A stretch of 64,000 bases of DNA, from positions 38,969 through 102,968 of the forward strand of contig NZ_CACRUY010000015.1 of the NCBI RefSeq assembly GCF_902652685.1, in the 5' to 3' direction. The translations under genes and the position numbers were made by a program. Below, piece by piece: positions 20,443-30,705 of this stretch (the first letter of the stretch is position 1; each line of letters begins with the position of its first letter). The DNA is from Mycobacterium sp. Marseille-P9652. Its GTDB lineage: Bacteria; Actinomycetota; Actinomycetes; Mycobacteriales; Mycobacteriaceae. The notes beneath the pieces are model-generated. The model made no database searches. It was not told where the DNA came from and saw nothing but the letters and a program-made list of their open reading frames with translations.

Positions 20443-21849
20443 GTGACGAGCCCGCATTTTGCGTGGTTGCCGCCTGAAATCAACTCGGCACTACTTTACG
20501 CCGGTCCTGGAGCGGCGCCGCTGCTTGCTGCGGCAGAAGCCTGGGACGGGCTGGCCGAGAACCTGACTTCGTCGGCGTCGTCATTCTTTTCGGTGACATC
20601 GGATCTTGTCAACGGCTCCTGGCAGGGCGCGTCGGCCGCGGCGATGATGGCCGTCGCCACGCAATACGTGAGCTGGCTCAGCGCCGCCGCGGCCCAGGCC
20701 GAGGCCGCCTCCACCCAGGCCTCCGCGATCGCGGCCGCCTTCGAGACGGCGGTGGCCGCAACGGTTCAGCCCGCGGTGGTGGCCGCCAATCGGCAACTCG
20801 TACAGGCGTTGGCGGCGACGAACTGGTTCGGGTTCAACATCCCGGCGATCATGGACACCGAGGCGGCCTACGAGGCGATGTGGGCCGCGGACGTCGCCGC
20901 CATGTTCGGCTACCACGCCGACGCGTCGGCCGCCGCCGCGCAGTTGGCGCCCTGGCAGCAACTCCTGCAGAAGGTGGGCTTCGAGTTCAACAACGGCAAA
21001 ATCAGTTGGGGTCCGCTGAGCGTGCCCAACATGGGCTTCGGAAACAGCGGCGCCCAGAACGTTGGCTCGGGAAACTCGGGCAACAGCAACCTCGGCTTCG
21101 GTAACCAGGGCAACAACAACCTCGGGTTCGGCAATTCCGGCAGCAACGACTTCGGAATTGGGCTGAGCGGCAATGGCCAAATTGGCTTCGGGGGATTCAA
21201 CTCGGGCACCGGCAACATCGGCTTCTTCAATTCGGGTAACAACAACATCGGCTTTTTCAACTCCGGCAGCGGCAACTTCGGCATCGGAAATGCAGGGTCC
21301 ACCAACGCCGGCCTCATGAACTCGGGCAGCGTCAATGCGGGCTTCCTGAACAACGGCTACGCCAACACCGGCTTCTTGCAGGACAACGTCGCCGGGTCCG
21401 AGTCGTCGTTCGGCTCCGGCCACTACGCCACCGGCGGGCTGGGCGCCGCCAACGTCGGAACGGGGTTGCTGAACACCGCGGCCGCAACCACCGGGGGCCT
21501 CAACCCGGGCATCGCCAGTCCCAGCCTGCTCCACACCGCAACCGCCGGCCCGGCCGTCACCGGCTCCATAGCCGACGCGGGCACCGCGGGGATGGCGGCC
21601 GCCGGCATGGAGTCCGGCAACGCCAACTCCGGCGTCGCCGGCCCGGTCGGCGGCAGCACTCCCACCCCGCCGGGACTGCGCACGACCACGGCCGCCCCGG
21701 CCGCCTTCTTCCCCGCCGCGTCCGGCAGCGAGACGACTATCCGCCCCGCGGGCCGCGAGTCGGCCATACCGAGCTCGAACTTCTTCAAGGGCGACCGCCC
21801 GCCCGCCGACGCCAACGCGGGCACCAGGGAGCCGGTCTTCCCCGAGTAG
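20443..21849 (+). CDS. PPE family protein with MPTR repeats (PPE10-like)
   Basis: 468 residues. The N-terminal ~175 form the PPE domain: start TSPHFAWLPPEINSAL with PPE at residues 10-12, and SWQGASA as WxG-type turn. Residues ~195-305 are tandem N-x-G-x-G-N-x-G repeats (MPTR type), e.g. NSGNSNLGFGNQGNNN; the remainder is Ala/Gly/Pro-rich. PPE proteins are exported by ESX type VII systems. The N-terminus and position beside the PNPOx-like gene and groEL2 match PPE10 (Rv0442c). No PE partner gene is adjacent. GTG start. The repetitive centre is prone to length variation. Confidence 0.92.
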   Translation: MTSPHFAWLPPEINSALLYAGPGAAPLLAAAEAWDGLAENLTSSASSFFSVTSDLVNGSWQGASAAAMMAVATQYVSWLSAAAAQAEAASTQASAIAAAFETAVAATVQPAVVAANRQLVQALAATNWFGFNIPAIMDTEAAYEAMWAADVAAMFGYHADASAAAAQLAPWQQLLQKVGFEFNNGKISWGPLSVPNMGFGNSGAQNVGSGNSGNSNLGFGNQGNNNLGFGNSGSNDFGIGLSGNGQIGFGGFNSGTGNIGFFNSGNNNIGFFNSGSGNFGIGNAGSTNAGLMNSGSVNAGFLNNGYANTGFLQDNVAGSESSFGSGHYATGGLGAANVGTGLLNTAAATTGGLNPGIASPSLLHTATAGPAVTGSIADAGTAGMAAAGMESGNANSGVAGPVGGSTPTPPGLRTTTAAPAAFFPAASGSETTIRPAGRESAIPSSNFFKGDRPPADANAGTREPVFPE

Positions 21850-21959
21850 CGGCGATCGCGAGCGCGGCGAAGCCGGGCGAGGCGGGTCGCCGCCTTCGAT
21901 AGCGGCGATCGCGAGCGCGGCGAAGCCGGGCGAGGCGGGTCGCCGCCTTCGATAGCGGC
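21847..21959. repeat. 53-bp tandem repeat, two copies plus a 7-bp third
   Basis: Copy 1 (21847-21899) and copy 2 (21900-21952) are identical by eye and are followed by TAGCGGC, the start of a third copy. Each unit starts TAGCGGCGATCGCGAGCGCG and contains GGCGA...TCGCC at its inner ends. The array begins inside the stop codon of the PPE gene and fills the gap to the next gene. It resembles intergenic GC-rich repeats (MIRU/VNTR-like) of mycobacteria. Confidence 0.9.
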
Positions 21960-21973
21960 CTATCCTCGACGGC

Positions 21974-22372
21974 ATGGGCGCCAAGAAGGTGGACTTCGAC
22001 CGGCTGGCAGCAGCTCTTCCCGACTTCCCGTTTGCCTACCTGATCACGGTCGACGACGGGTATCGCCCGCACACCGTGGCGGTCGAGCCGCGGTTGCGGG
22101 GGGAGACGCTCGACGTCGGGCTCATCGGGGGACGCACCCGGCGGAACCTCGCCCGGCGCGGCGACGTCACCCTGCTGTGGCCGCCGACCGAGCCGGGCGG
22201 GTACTCGCTGATCGTCGACGGCGAGGCAACCGTGTCTTCCGCCGGCGACGAGACCGCCCGCCTGGGCGTGGTGCCCACCCGCGCGCTGCTGCACCGCGAC
22301 GCCGCGCCCGACTCCCCGGAGGCGGCCAAGGGCTGCCTGCACGACTGCGTGGTGTTCTCGCTGCCCGCTTAG
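21974..22372 (+). CDS. Pyridoxamine 5'-phosphate oxidase-like protein (Rv0441c-like)
   Basis: 132 residues with the split-barrel flavin-binding fold suggested by [33 protein letters not shown] and YSLIVDGEA. Mycobacteria carry many such proteins, some binding F420, FMN or heme. Size and location between the PPE gene and groEL2 match Rv0441c. It converges on groEL2, with a shared terminator hairpin in between. The specific cofactor and substrate cannot be told from sequence. Confidence 0.78.
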   Translation: MGAKKVDFDRLAAALPDFPFAYLITVDDGYRPHTVAVEPRLRGETLDVGLIGGRTRRNLARRGDVTLLWPPTEPGGYSLIVDGEATVSSAGDETARLGVVPTRALLHRDAAPDSPEAAKGCLHDCVVFSLPA

Positions 22373-22468
22373 CGTTGTCGAACGCCGAGTCTGCAATGAC
22401 GTCGCCGAAACTGCGGTGAGAGCGGGTTCTCCTCCCGGTTCTTGACGCTGTACGCAGTCTCGACGCAC

Positions 22469-22504
22469 GAAAAAGCCCGGCTCCCAAGGGGAACCGGGCT
22501 TTTC
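22469..22504 (-). terminator. Rho-independent-type terminator after groEL2
   Basis: A long hairpin, AAAAGCCCGGCTCCC / GGGGAACCGGGCTTTT with an AA loop, lies just beyond the groEL2 stop. On the minus strand it ends in a short T run (CTTTTTCG). It is nearly symmetrical, so it may also stop transcription from the plus-strand gene. Confidence 0.85.
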
Positions 22505-22514
22505 CGTTGACTTC

Positions 22515-24200
<1,686 letters not shown>

Positions 24201-24263
24201 TTACTTACGCTGGCCGGGCGCAGTGCCCGCGACGGACGACCAGACTGGCCTCACCGTCCCGAC

Positions 24264-24290
24264 CTAGCACTCACCGGTCGGGAGTGCCAA
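24264..24290 (-). promoter_or_regulatory. CIRCE operator 1 (HrcA)
   Basis: CTAGCACTC-N9-GAGTGCCAA matches the CIRCE consensus TTAGCACTC-N9-GAGTGCTAA at 16 of 18 arm positions. It lies about 125 bases upstream of the groEL2 start and is the expected HrcA binding site. Confidence 0.92.
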
Positions 24291-24298
24291 CGTCATTC

Positions 24299-24325
24299 TT
24301 AGCACTCGCCTATGCCGAGTGCAAG
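24299..24325 (-). promoter_or_regulatory. CIRCE operator 2 (HrcA)
   Basis: TTAGCACTC-N9-GAGTGCAAG, again 16 of 18 arm positions, lies 8 bases from the first CIRCE. Double CIRCE elements upstream of groEL2 are typical in mycobacteria. It ends 13 bases before the stop of the TetR gene that runs towards groEL2. Confidence 0.92.
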
Positions 24326-24338
24326 AACACGCGGGGCG

Positions 24339-24905
24339 TTATCGCCCAGCGCGAAGACCGTCGATGACAACGTCCGTCGCCCGCTCGGCCAGCGCCGCGT
24401 CGTACGCCTGCATGGCCTGGCAGCCGACGAGGATCGCCTTGAGATCCCCCATCCCGATGTCCCGCCGCGCCGTACCCGCCTGCTGGGCGGCGTGCAGCAG
24501 CTCGGCGAGCATGGCCTTGAAGGCGTCCTCGGCGTCGGGCGCGGCGCAGGCGATGTCAATCCCGTAGCCGGCCAGGGCGTCGACCAGGCCGCGGTCCGCC
24601 GCACCCCACTGCAACACCATCGAGCGCAGGAAGGCGAACAGCGCCTCGCCGGGCCCCGCCGTCCCCAACAGGGCGCGCCCGTCGTCGACCAGGTGCCGCA
24701 TGCGGTCGTCGATGACGGCCGCGAACAGCGCGTCTTTGGTGGGGAAGTGGCGGTAGACCGTCCCCGCGCCGACGCCGGCGCGGCGCGCGATCTCGTCGAT
24801 CGGCACCGACAAGCCCTCGGCCGCGAAGGTCTGGTAGGCGACGTCCAGCACGCGGGCGCGGTTGCGCGCCGCGTCGGCCCGCAGCGGCCGGTCCGGTTGC
24901 GCCAT
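24339..24905 (-). CDS. TetR-family transcriptional regulator
   Basis: 188 residues. The N-terminal helix-turn-helix is clear: RVLDVAYQTFAAEGLSVPID, then EIARRAGVGAGTVYRHFPTKDALF. The C-terminal domain (~60-188) is the ligand-binding part and not specific. It is divergent from an SDR gene, with a promoter and an inverted repeat in the 104-base gap, so it probably represses that gene and perhaps itself. It lies upstream of groEL2 in the same direction, but the CIRCE region separates them. Confidence 0.9.
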   Translation of the reverse strand: MAQPDRPLRADAARNRARVLDVAYQTFAAEGLSVPIDEIARRAGVGAGTVYRHFPTKDALFAAVIDDRMRHLVDDGRALLGTAGPGEALFAFLRSMVLQWGAADRGLVDALAGYGIDIACAAPDAEDAFKAMLAELLHAAQQAGTARRDIGMGDLKAILVGCQAMQAYDAALAERATDVVIDGLRAGR

Positions 24906-24921
24906 GTGTTCACCATCGATT

Positions 24922-24967
24922 CGGTTGACAAAGCGGGGCGTGCGTTCCGTATAGTGATCATCAACCG
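24922..24967 (+). promoter_or_regulatory. SigA-like promoter framed by a TetR-type inverted repeat
   Basis: TTGACA at 24925-24930 and TATAGT at 24950-24955 form -35 and -10 boxes with a 19-base spacer, reading towards the SDR gene. They are framed by a perfect 7-bp inverted repeat, CGGTTGA (24922-24928) and TCAACCG (24961-24967). A TetR dimer pair bound here would block the promoter. The spacer is slightly long. Confidence 0.5.
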
Positions 24968-25009
24968 GAGCGCTCGCCCCGTTTACTCTACTAGTTGCAG
25001 GAGCTGCAC

Positions 25010-25927
25010 ATGGCCAAGTGGACCACCGCGGACATTCCCGACCAGACCGGCCGCGTCGCCGTCATCACCGGGGCCAACACCGGCCTCGGCTACGAAACCG
25101 CCGCCGCGCTGGCCGACAAGGGCGCGCGCGTCGTGCTCGCGGTGCGCAACCTCGACAAGGGCAAGGACGCCGCCGCCCGGATCACCGCCAAGAGCCCCGG
25201 CGCCGACGTGGTGTTGCAGGAGCTGGACCTGACGTCACTGGACTCCGTGCGCGCCGCCGCCGACCAGCTCAAGTCCGCCTACGAGCGGATCGACCTGCTG
25301 ATCAACAACGCCGGCGTCATGTACACGCCGAAGGAGACCACCAAAGACGGCTTCGAGATGCAGTTCGGCACCAACCACCTGGGCCACTTCGCGCTGACCG
25401 GCCTGCTGCTGGACCGGCTGCTGCCGGTCCCCGGTTCACGGGTCGTGACCGTGAGCAGCATGGGCCACCGCATCCTGGCCGACATCCACTTCGACGACCT
25501 GCAGTGGGAGCGCCGCTACAACCGCGTGGCGGCGTACGGGCAGGCAAAGCTGGCCAACCTGCTGTTCACCTACGAATTGCAGCGCAGGCTCGCCCCGCAC
25601 GGCACGACCATCGCCGCCGCCGCCCACCCCGGCGGGTCGAACACCGAGCTGGGCCGCTACACGCCCGCGGCGTTCCGGCCGCTCGTCAACGTGTTCTTCA
25701 ACCTGATCGCCCAGGACGCGGCGATGGGCGCGCTCCCGACGCTGCGCGCCGCCACCGACCCGGGCGTGCTCGGCGGCCAGTACTACGGTCCCGACGGCTT
25801 CGCCGAGACGCGCGGCCACCCGAAGCTCGTCTCGTCCAGCGCGAAGTCGCACGACGCCGAAATGCAGCGCCGGCTTTGGGCGGTGTCCGAGGAGCTGACC
25901 GGGGTGGTGTACCCGCTCGGGGGGTAA
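25010..25927 (+). CDS. Short-chain dehydrogenase/reductase, paralogue of the gene at 28553
   Basis: 305 residues. NAD(P) motif GANTGLG at about residues 22-28, NNAG motif in LLINNAGVMYTP, and catalytic Y-x3-K in AAYGQAKLANLL; the catalytic Ser is in VSSMGHR. It belongs to the retinol-dehydrogenase-like SDR group. The ATG at 25010 has AGGAG 6 bases upstream; a TTG at 24995 is also open but less likely. It is strikingly similar to the SDR at 28553 (both begin W-x-x-x-DIPDQ-x-GRVAV). Probably controlled by the divergent TetR. Confidence 0.9.
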   Translation: MAKWTTADIPDQTGRVAVITGANTGLGYETAAALADKGARVVLAVRNLDKGKDAAARITAKSPGADVVLQELDLTSLDSVRAAADQLKSAYERIDLLINNAGVMYTPKETTKDGFEMQFGTNHLGHFALTGLLLDRLLPVPGSRVVTVSSMGHRILADIHFDDLQWERRYNRVAAYGQAKLANLLFTYELQRRLAPHGTTIAAAAHPGGSNTELGRYTPAAFRPLVNVFFNLIAQDAAMGALPTLRAATDPGVLGGQYYGPDGFAETRGHPKLVSSSAKSHDAEMQRRLWAVSEELTGVVYPLGG

Positions 25928-25937
25928 CACTGGGGGC

Positions 25938-26432
25938 ATGTCCCTCGTCGTGCCGCCCTACCCGCCGCCGCGCTACACCGAGGACGAGCCGGAGATCAGC
26001 GCCTGGCTCAAGCGGGCAGGCGAACCGCCGGACTACGAAACGGCCGGGGTCAAGTACCACTACCTGGCCAACCAGGAGGCGACCGGCGGCGACTACGGCC
26101 TGTACCGGGTGGACATCCCGCCGAACGGCGGTGGCCCCGGGCCGCACTTCCACCGCGCGATGTCCGAGGCGTTCTTCGTCCTGAGCGGGACGATGAAGCT
26201 CTACGACGGCGTCCGGTGGGCCGACGGGCACCAGGGCGACTTCCTCTACGTCCCGCCCGGCGGGGTGCACGGCTTCCGCAACGGGGCGGACGAGCCGGCG
26301 TCGATCCTGATGCTGTTCGCGCCCGGCGCCCCGCGCGAGGCCTACTTCGAGGGCTTCGCCGCGCTGGCCGACATGACCGACGACGAGCGCCGGGAGTGGT
26401 TCATTCGCCACGATAATTTCTGGGTTCAGTAA
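25938..26432 (+). CDS. Cupin-domain protein
   Basis: 164 residues with a single cupin barrel. Motif 1 is PHFHRAMSEAFFVLSG, with two His and a Glu as metal ligands; motif 2 is PGGVHGFRN with the final His. It starts 10 bases after the SDR stop and is probably in the same transcript. Cupins of this type can be dioxygenases, isomerases or binding proteins, and the substrate is unknown. It stands next to oxidative enzymes, which suggests a catabolic or detoxifying cluster. Confidence 0.85.
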   Translation: MSLVVPPYPPPRYTEDEPEISAWLKRAGEPPDYETAGVKYHYLANQEATGGDYGLYRVDIPPNGGGPGPHFHRAMSEAFFVLSGTMKLYDGVRWADGHQGDFLYVPPGGVHGFRNGADEPASILMLFAPGAPREAYFEGFAALADMTDDERREWFIRHDNFWVQ

Positions 26433-26598
26433 CCCGCAGGTTCCCCGACCGTGCGTAGGGTGTGGCGGGTGCAGGCGAAGAAGCCGTCCCGACGGGCCGC
26501 CACCGCGGCGCGGATACGGACCGAAAGGGATTTCAGCACCCCGGTCCGGGCGGGGGCGCGGATCCGGCTGATGAGACGCGAGCGGCCACCGGGATTGG

Positions 26599-28035
26599 CT
26601 ACCCCGCGAACCGGTAGTCGCTTTCGACCAGTTCACGCGTGCGTTCGTAGAAGGTCCGGCCGCTGTAGGGCAGCTGGGTGACCACCTTGCCGCTGGGGTG
26701 CCGGAAGTAGTTGTCGCACGCCAGCCACACCTTGCCGACCATCGCGGCCTGGATCTCGTCGTTGTAGCGGCGCTGCGCCTCGGGCGTGACCTCGACCGTG
26801 CGCGCCCGGCGGGCGCGCAGGACGTCGAGGATGCGGCGGACGAAGGTCGTCTGCGCTTCGTGGATGTAGATGATCGAGTTCACGCCGTTGGTGTTGGGGC
26901 CGTACAGCGTGAAGAAGTTCGGGTAGCCGGCCACCAGCGTGCCGAGGTAGGCCTCGGCGCCCTCGCTCCAGTCCTCGCGCAGGTGCCGTCCGCCGGTCCC
27001 GTGCACGTCGATGCTGGCCAGGTAGTCGGCCGCGGAAAATCCGGTGCCGTAGACGATGGTGTCCACGCGGTGCTCGACGCCGTCGGCCGTGCGCACGCCG
27101 CGTTCGGTGATCTCGGCGATGGGCGTGGTTTCCAGGCTGACGTTGGGCAGCGCGAGCGTCGGGTACCAGTCGCGGGACATCAGCGGCCGCTTGCAGCCCG
27201 CCGGGTAGTCGGGTGTCAGCTTCGCCCGCAGCTCGGGGTCGGCCACCTTGCGCGCCAGGTAGCTGCGGGCCAGTTCGGTCGCCTCCCGGGTCTGGGCGTC
27301 GTCGACGTCGAAGCCGGCCGACTCGTAGGCGTCGAAGGCCTCCTGACGCAGCTTTCGCGCCGCGGCCGGGTCGCGCTCGAAGAGCTCCTGCTGCTCGGGG
27401 GTGAACGGGAAGTCGAACCGCGGGGCGATCCAGATCGGGGTCCGCTGGAACACCGTCAGGTGCGCGGTTTGCGGCGCGATCGCCGGGACGTACTGGATGG
27501 CGCTGGCGCCGGTGCCGATCGACGCGACCCGCTCACCGGCCGTCGACCTGCTGTGATCCCAACGCGCGGAATGGAATTGGCGTCCGCGGAACCGCTGGGC
27601 GCCCGGGATGTCGGGGATGTGGGGCACGTCGAGCATGCCGACGGCGCTGACGACGACGTCGAAGGCGTGCTCGCGCCCGTCGTCGCCCGTCAGCGTCCAG
27701 CGACGGTCGCGGTCGGACCAACGCGCCGAGACGATCGCGGTGCCCGGCCGAAGACGAGCGCCCAGCCCGTGCTCGGCGGCCACCTGCTCGAGGTAGGTGA
27801 GGATCTCGGGCTGGTTTGCGTAGGTCTTGCTCCACCGCGGGTTGGGGGCGAAGGAGTACGAGTACAGGTGCGACGGGACGTCGCAGGCCGCGCCGGGAAA
27901 GGTGTTGTGCCGCCAGGTGCCGCCGAACCCGTCGGCCCGGTCGAAGATCGTGAAGTCGTAGCCGGCCTCGGCGAGCTGGACGCCCATGGCGATGCCCCCG
28001 GCGCCGGCGCCGATGATGCCGACGGTCAGGACCAC
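26599..28035 (-). CDS. Flavin-containing (Baeyer-Villiger-type) monooxygenase
   Basis: 478 residues from a GTG at 28035. FAD motif GAGAGG near the start, the Baeyer-Villiger signature FRGRQFHSARWDHS (F-x-G-x3-H-x3-W-D), and a second dinucleotide site GTGASA for NADPH. Such enzymes insert one oxygen into ketones or oxidise heteroatoms. The frame is open further upstream, but the start at 28035 fits the conserved N-terminus and overlaps the VOC gene stop by 10 bases, so the two genes are translationally linked. Confidence 0.88.
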   Translation of the reverse strand: MVLTVGIIGAGAGGIAMGVQLAEAGYDFTIFDRADGFGGTWRHNTFPGAACDVPSHLYSYSFAPNPRWSKTYANQPEILTYLEQVAAEHGLGARLRPGTAIVSARWSDRDRRWTLTGDDGREHAFDVVVSAVGMLDVPHIPDIPGAQRFRGRQFHSARWDHSRSTAGERVASIGTGASAIQYVPAIAPQTAHLTVFQRTPIWIAPRFDFPFTPEQQELFERDPAAARKLRQEAFDAYESAGFDVDDAQTREATELARSYLARKVADPELRAKLTPDYPAGCKRPLMSRDWYPTLALPNVSLETTPIAEITERGVRTADGVEHRVDTIVYGTGFSAADYLASIDVHGTGGRHLREDWSEGAEAYLGTLVAGYPNFFTLYGPNTNGVNSIIYIHEAQTTFVRRILDVLRARRARTVEVTPEAQRRYNDEIQAAMVGKVWLACDNYFRHPSGKVVTQLPYSGRTFYERTRELVESDYRFAG

Positions 28036-28499
28036 TGGGCGAAATACGGTCGCTCGGGCCGACTCTTCTCGACCAGGATGAACACCACGCCCCACGGGTC
28101 GGCGAACCAGGTCGTGCGCACCCCGACCAGTTCGGCGATGCCCCTGACCAGGAACCGCACACCTTTGCTCTCCAGCTCCGCGCGGGTGGCGTCGAGGTCC
28201 TCGCAGAGCAGCGCGACGTGCGACAGCCCGTGGTCGGCGAGCGCGGCGCCCCGGTCCGCCCCTTCGACGTTGAGGTACTCGATCACCTCGAGCACGCGGT
28301 CGCCGTCGCCGGGAAACCCGACGATGGCCGCCTTCATGCTGGGGTCGGACACCAGCTCGCCCATGTCGTTGTGAATGGCGTTACCGGTGATGGCGTACGG
28401 CGGCGAGAGCACATGCAGGCCCAACACGTCCCGGTAGAAGGCGACGGCCGCCTCGCAGTCGGGCACGCAGACCCCGGTGTGGGCCAGACCGGTAATCAC
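28026..28499 (-). CDS. VOC/glyoxalase-family protein
   Basis: 157 residues with two beta-alpha-beta-beta-beta modules of the vicinal oxygen chelate fold: ITGLAHTGVCVPDCEAAV at the start and LSHVALLCEDLDATRAEL in the middle. Likely metal ligands are H8, H83 and a Glu near the end (ILVEK). It may be an isomerase, dioxygenase or resistance protein. The GTG start was chosen to match the usual VOC N-terminus. It is the first gene of a two-gene unit with the monooxygenase. Confidence 0.8.
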   Translation of the reverse strand: MITGLAHTGVCVPDCEAAVAFYRDVLGLHVLSPPYAITGNAIHNDMGELVSDPSMKAAIVGFPGDGDRVLEVIEYLNVEGADRGAALADHGLSHVALLCEDLDATRAELESKGVRFLVRGIAELVGVRTTWFADPWGVVFILVEKSRPERPYFAQWS

Positions 28500-28552
28500 G
28501 TTCTCGACTTTACGTCGGGGTGGCCCGCGGCCGTATGGGTATTTTTGGCCGC

Positions 28553-29488
28553 ATGGCTTCTCGCGAGTGGTCCGCATCGGACATCCCGGACCAGAGCGGC
28601 CGGGTCGCCGTCGTCACCGGCGCGAACACGGGCATCGGCTTGCCCACGGCCGCCGCGCTGGCCTCCCGCGGCGCCCACGTCGTGCTGGCGGTGCGCGACC
28701 CGCAGAAGGGTGACGCCGCGGCGGCGCGCATCGCGGCGGCCGGGGGCCAAGGGTCCCGAAACATAGACGTCACCGTGCAGAAGCTGGACCTGTCGTCGCT
28801 GGACTCGGTGCGGTCGGCCGCCGACGCGCTGCGGGCCGCCTATCCGCGGATCGACCTGCTGATCAACAACGCCGGGGTGATGTGGACACCGAAGTCGACC
28901 ACGGCCGACGGCTTCGAGTTGCAGTTCGGCACCAACCATCTCGGCCACTTCGCCCTGACGGGCCTGGTGCTCGACCACCTCCTCGAGGTGCCCGGGTCGC
29001 GGGTGGTGACCGTCAGCAGCCTCGGGCACCGGCTGCGCGCCGCGATCCACTTCGACGATCTGCAGTGGGAACGCGGGTACGACCGCATCGCCGCCTACGG
29101 CCAGTCCAAGCTGGCCAACCTGTTGTTCACCTACGAGCTGCAGCGCCGGCTGGCGGCGCGCCGGGACGCCCAGACGATCGCCGTGGCGGCTCATCCCGGC
29201 GGGTCCAACACCGACCTGGCCCGCAACCTGCCGCGCATCTTCCAGCCGCTCAAGGCCGTGCTGGGGCCCCTGCTGTTCCAGAGCCCCGAGGGCGGCGCGC
29301 TGCCGACGCTGCGGGCCGCCACCGACCCGGCGGTGACGGGCGGTCAGTACTACGGGCCCGACGGCTTCCTCGAGCAGCGGGGAAATCCGAAGCTGGTCGA
29401 ATCCAGCGCCCAGTCCCACGACGCGGACCTCCAGCGCCGGCTCTGGGAGGTTTCCGAGGAACTGACCGGCGTGAGCTTCCCGGTCTGA
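28553..29488 (+). CDS. Short-chain dehydrogenase/reductase (Rv0439c-like)
   Basis: 311 residues, the same length as Rv0439c. GANTGIG cofactor motif, LLINNAGVMWTP, catalytic Ser in VSSLGHR and Y-x3-K in AAYGQSKLANLL. The ATG at 28553 gives the conserved start ASREWSASDIPDQSGR; in-frame starts at 28520 and 28535 would add a poorly conserved tail. Its stop shares one base with the moeA2 ATG, so they are coupled, as in M. tuberculosis. It is the syntenic copy; the gene at 25010 is a close paralogue. Confidence 0.9.
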   Translation: MASREWSASDIPDQSGRVAVVTGANTGIGLPTAAALASRGAHVVLAVRDPQKGDAAAARIAAAGGQGSRNIDVTVQKLDLSSLDSVRSAADALRAAYPRIDLLINNAGVMWTPKSTTADGFELQFGTNHLGHFALTGLVLDHLLEVPGSRVVTVSSLGHRLRAAIHFDDLQWERGYDRIAAYGQSKLANLLFTYELQRRLAARRDAQTIAVAAHPGGSNTDLARNLPRIFQPLKAVLGPLLFQSPEGGALPTLRAATDPAVTGGQYYGPDGFLEQRGNPKLVESSAQSHDADLQRRLWEVSEELTGVSFPV

Positions 29489-30705
29489 TGCGCTCGGTCT
29501 TGCGGTCAGTCCAAGAACACCAGCGCGTGGTGGCGGGGCTGATCCGCGCCCGGCCCGCGATCGCCGTTCCGCTGGCCGACGCGCTGGGCCTGGCGCTCGC
29601 CGTGGACGTGGCGGCACGGCTGGCGCTGCCCGTGTTCGACAACTCGGCGATGGACGGCTACGCCGTGCGCGCCGAGGACGTGGCCGACGCGGCGCCCGAC
29701 CACCCGGTGGTGCTGCCCGTCGCCGAGGACATCCCCGCCGGCCGCACCGACGAGCTGACGCTGCAACCGGGATCGGCGCACCGGATCATGACCGGCGCGC
29801 CCCTGCCGGCCGGCGCCACGGCCGTCGTCCCGGTCGAGGACACCGACGGGGGTACCGACAGGGTGGCGATCCGCAGCCCCCGCCCGGCCGGCGCGCACAT
29901 CCGGCGGGCGGGCGAGGACGTCGCCCCCGGCACCACGGTCCTGCGTAAAGGCCAGGTCGTGACGGCCGCGGTGCTCGGCCTGGTGTCGGCGCTGGGCATG
30001 GCGGAGCTGACGGTGATCCCGCGGCAACGGGTGCTGGTCCTGTCGACCGGCTCGGAGCTGGTGCCGCCCGGCAATCCTTTGCGGCCCGGGCAGATCTACG
30101 AGTCCAACTCGGTCATGCTGGCGGCCGCCGTGCGCGACGCCGGCGCCGAGGTGACGGCCGTCGCGACGGCCGAGGACGACGTCACCCAGTTCAGCGCGCT
30201 GCTCGACCGCCACGCGCCGGCAGCCGACCTGATCATCACCAGCGGCGGCGTGAGCGCCGGCGCCTACGAGGTGGTCAAGGACGCCTTCGGCCGCGAGGGC
30301 GACCAGGGGGTGGAGTTCGTCAAGGTCGCGATGCAGCCGGGGATGCCGCAGGGCATCGGCCGAGTCGCGGGCACCACGATCGTCACCCTGCCGGGCAACC
30401 CCGTCAGCGCGCTGGTCTCGTTCGAGGTGTTCCTGCGCCCGGCGCTGCGCCGCGCGATGGGCCTGCCCGATCCCGAGCGCCCGCACCGGTCCGCCGTGCT
30501 GGCCGAGTCGCTCAGCTCGCCGCGCGGCAAGCGCCAGTTCCGGCGGGCCATCCTCGACCACGAGGCCGGCACGGTCGTCAGCTACGGGCCGCCGGCGTCG
30601 CACCACCTGCGCTGGCTGGCGTCGGCCAACGCGCTGCTGGACATCCCGGAGGAGGTCGTCGAGGTGGCGGCCGGAACCGAGCTGCAGGTCTGGGACCTGA
30701 GCTAG
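29488..30705 (+). CDS. moeA2: Molybdopterin molybdenumtransferase MoeA2
   Basis: 405 residues, matching Rv0438c. It catalyses molybdate insertion into adenylated molybdopterin. Visible motifs are FDNSAMDGYAVRA in domain 1, TGAPLPAGATAVVPVED, the MoCF/MoaB-like domain with TSGGVSAGAYE, and PGNPVSALVSFEVF. Start and stop codons overlap neighbours: 1 base with the SDR upstream, and 4 bases tail-to-tail with the MFS gene. Confidence 0.95.
   Translation: MRSVLRSVQEHQRVVAGLIRARPAIAVPLADALGLALAVDVAARLALPVFDNSAMDGYAVRAEDVADAAPDHPVVLPVAEDIPAGRTDELTLQPGSAHRIMTGAPLPAGATAVVPVEDTDGGTDRVAIRSPRPAGAHIRRAGEDVAPGTTVLRKGQVVTAAVLGLVSALGMAELTVIPRQRVLVLSTGSELVPPGNPLRPGQIYESNSVMLAAAVRDAGAEVTAVATAEDDVTQFSALLDRHAPAADLIITSGGVSAGAYEVVKDAFGREGDQGVEFVKVAMQPGMPQGIGRVAGTTIVTLPGNPVSALVSFEVFLRPALRRAMGLPDPERPHRSAVLAESLSSPRGKRQFRRAILDHEAGTVVSYGPPASHHLRWLASANALLDIPEEVVEVAAGTELQVWDLS

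Noticed and set aside
20990-21420. Repeats in the PPE gene as a CRISPR or VNTR array
   Set aside because: They are coding MPTR repeats with degenerate codons, in frame with the PPE domain.
26451-26681. 76-codon plus-strand frame after the cupin gene
   Set aside because: Arg-rich, no ribosome site, no recognisable motif, and it runs into the monooxygenase gene. The 166-base gap seems to hold no gene.
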